Source: Providencia vermicola
GTDB taxonomy: Bacteria; Pseudomonadota; Gammaproteobacteria; Enterobacterales; Enterobacteriaceae
DNA length: 64,000 bases
Direction of reading: 5' to 3'
NCBI RefSeq assembly: GCF_020381325.1
Contig: NZ_JAGSPI010000003.1
Location: forward strand, 303,203-367,202
Positions within the stretch are counted from its first letter, which is position 1, and each line of letters begins with the position of its first letter. This document shows positions 62,639-64,000 of the stretch, piece after piece. Below the pieces are notes generated by a model, which made no database searches, was not told the origin of the DNA, and saw only the letters and a program-made list of their open reading frames with translations. The position numbers and the translations under genes are program-made.

Positions 62639-63463
62639 TCAGCCACAATCCCAGTTATACACCACCTTGCTAAAATCCCTTTTCTTCAAATCTTCGGGAT
62701 GAATAAAGAAATTCCCTACACCAATGTCTCCCCACAGGATCCCGACTTCATAGTCGCTGTTTATTTGTAGGAGCAACTCATATTGCTGAATATCTTCTTC
62801 ATACTCTCTTGGGTCTGATTGTGTAAAGAATGGATAGCCACCAATACAATGCGCCCCTGACGCAAAGGCATCACTGTATGGCTCAACCCAGTCATCATAA
62901 AAATCTTCACCTTCAAACTGGTCTTCGTAGTCATAGAGGTTATCAACGCCTAATATTTTTTGCCCGAATTGGAAATCATCAATGCTGATATATTGCTCTG
63001 TCAGAGTAAATTCGATGGCGCAAGTTTGGTCTATGGGTGTGTAGTAATCATCAGACTGTGCTGCGATAACAGCAGAAAAATCTTGGGTTAATTGCGCGGC
63101 ATCTTCAGTCACATTTTCACGGTAGATAACGCGAAAATCCGCTTGTTTTTGGCGGTCTTCAAAATTAGCGCCATACAAATCATCCCCACCGATAAAAAAC
63201 TGCAACAGCCCTTTTTCTGGGTAGTTTGCCAGCTTAGGCATTTGTGCAAAGTTGATTTGTGCGAGCAGTTTTAATGGAATTCCCTCACTATCGATAGGGT
63301 AAGGTTCGTTCAAAGGCAAGTATGGCAACCCGCCTACACGACTTTCCCACCACACATATTCTTCTGTTGGTGTTAGGGTCATTTCAACAAGGGATTTTTT
63401 TGTTGCTTTAATTTTATCTATGAAGGGTTTTATAACATCAGGAAGGGAATTGAAGTCAGCCAT
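62639..63463 (-). CDS. DUF1963 (YwqG-like) protein
   Basis: This 274-residue acidic cytoplasmic protein of unknown function belongs to the DUF1963/YwqG family. It shows SRVGGLPYLP near residue 45, LLAQINFAQMP, a GLLQFFIGGDDLYG strand pair, GGYPFFTQSDPR and a C-terminal ILWGDIGVGNFFIHPEDL. ATG 63463 has GGAG six bases upstream; an in-frame TTG at 63475 is less likely. It is bracketed by ERIC arrays B and C. Confidence 0.88.
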   Translation of the reverse strand: MADFNSLPDVIKPFIDKIKATKKSLVEMTLTPTEEYVWWESRVGGLPYLPLNEPYPIDSEGIPLKLLAQINFAQMPKLANYPEKGLLQFFIGGDDLYGANFEDRQKQADFRVIYRENVTEDAAQLTQDFSAVIAAQSDDYYTPIDQTCAIEFTLTEQYISIDDFQFGQKILGVDNLYDYEDQFEGEDFYDDWVEPYSDAFASGAHCIGGYPFFTQSDPREYEEDIQQYELLLQINSDYEVGILWGDIGVGNFFIHPEDLKKRDFSKVVYNWDCG

Positions 63464-63614
63464 CTCTCGCTCCAAATAGGTTGTTAATTTCTTTCTAGCC
63501 TACTTGATTCTTTCGAATTTTAAATCAGATATAACTGCAACTTATTCGTTTATTTAACGCAATGATAGAAAAATAACGTAAACCTATGAGGCGTCAATTT
63601 CTAGTGAGTTTGAG

Positions 63615-64000
63615 TAACAGCCTATGGCAAAGAAATTACACCAAAGAGCATACAGAAGTATGTATCTTGTTAGCTAAATAAAGCCAACAACGCTGTAGCC
63701 TATAGATACCAACCTTAATCCTCTAAAGATTCTAGGTTATCACGAGACGGCACACACAATTCTCTAAATAGTTTGGACTACAGCTAGGCGGCAAGCAAAT
63801 GAGACCCTAGGAGCGTAGATAACTACGTGACTAGGCGATTTTGTGAAGCCAACAACGCTGTAGCCTATAAATACCAACCTTAATCCTCTAAAGATTCTAG
63901 GTTATCACGAGACGGCACACACAATTCTCTAAATAGTTTGGACTACAGCTAGGCGGCAAGCAAATGAGACCCTAGGAGCGTAGATAACTACGTGACTAGG
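63615..64000 (+). repeat. Tandem ERIC array C (165-bp period), continuing past the right edge
   Basis: A diverged ERIC copy (centre at about 63643, AGAGCATACAGAAGTATG) is followed by two nearly identical units with centres AGGAGCGTAGATAACTACG at 63809 and 63974, exactly 165 bp apart. The extra 38 bp per unit is a stub of another ERIC left end (CTCTAAAGATTCTAGGTTATCACGAGACGGC), so the repeat is a composite. The second unit is cut by the window end. Confidence 0.88.

Overview
The window is chromosomal DNA from a member of the order Enterobacterales. It is most likely a Providencia or a close relative in the Morganellaceae. This rests on gene order matching the E. coli 50-52 minute region, on a KatA catalase carrying the Proteus mirabilis-type residues His54, Met53 and Tyr337, on GyrA with native-type Ser83/Glu87, on ERIC repeats, and on moderately AT-rich base use. 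No phage, insertion sequence, CRISPR array, rRNA or tRNA gene was seen.

Layout. 1-6760: gyrA (partial, running off the left edge), ubiG, then the class Ia ribonucleotide reductase operon nrdA-nrdB-yfaE. The nrd control region carries a DnaA box, a promoter, an NrdR-like box and a terminator-like leader hairpin. 6790-13450: dcuB (C4-dicarboxylate exchange), tyrP with a textbook TyrR operator, a lone Rpn-family nuclease, yfaZ, and katA. 13480-20620: the complete menaquinone operon menF-D-H-B-C-E. 21360-23590: an AT-rich islet encoding a two-component pore-forming toxin of the XaxAB (alpha-xenorhabdolysin) type. 23640-38613: the nuo operon for respiratory complex I, nuoA-B-CD-E-F-G-H-I-J-K-L-M-N, ended by a strong terminator. 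39700-49000: lrhA, alaA, a probable 22-residue membrane protein, two poorly known proteins, yfbR, yfbS, yfbT, yfbU and yfbV. 49597-53015: ackA-pta. 53200-57600: a DUF3313 lipoprotein, an M24 peptidase / DUF3311 / sodium-solute symporter operon standing where E. coli has yfcC, and yfcD. 57600-64000: yfcH, a putative YopT-like (C58) cysteine protease, ubiX and a DUF1963 protein, interspersed with three separate tandem arrays of ERIC elements.

How the genes work together. Much of the window serves respiration and its switch between air and anaerobiosis. Complex I feeds electrons to quinones, the men operon and ubiG/ubiX make menaquinone and ubiquinone, DcuB supports fumarate respiration, AckA-Pta ferments acetyl-CoA to acetate, and LrhA sits beside nuo as in E. 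coli. NrdAB/YfaE and YfbR set deoxynucleotide pools. The accessory layer is the XaxAB toxin pair, the C58-like protease, the Rpn nuclease and the peptidase/symporter operon.

The most unusual material is (a) the C58-like protein at 59757-61286, whose Cys/His/Asp residues fit the YopT/AvrPphB family in an otherwise unfamiliar sequence, and (b) ERIC units amplified head-to-tail in three arrays with different periods (127, 124 and 165 bp). These arrays occupy promoter regions, and one supplies the bases just upstream of the yfcH ribosome-binding site. Between arrays the stem bases differ but remain complementary.
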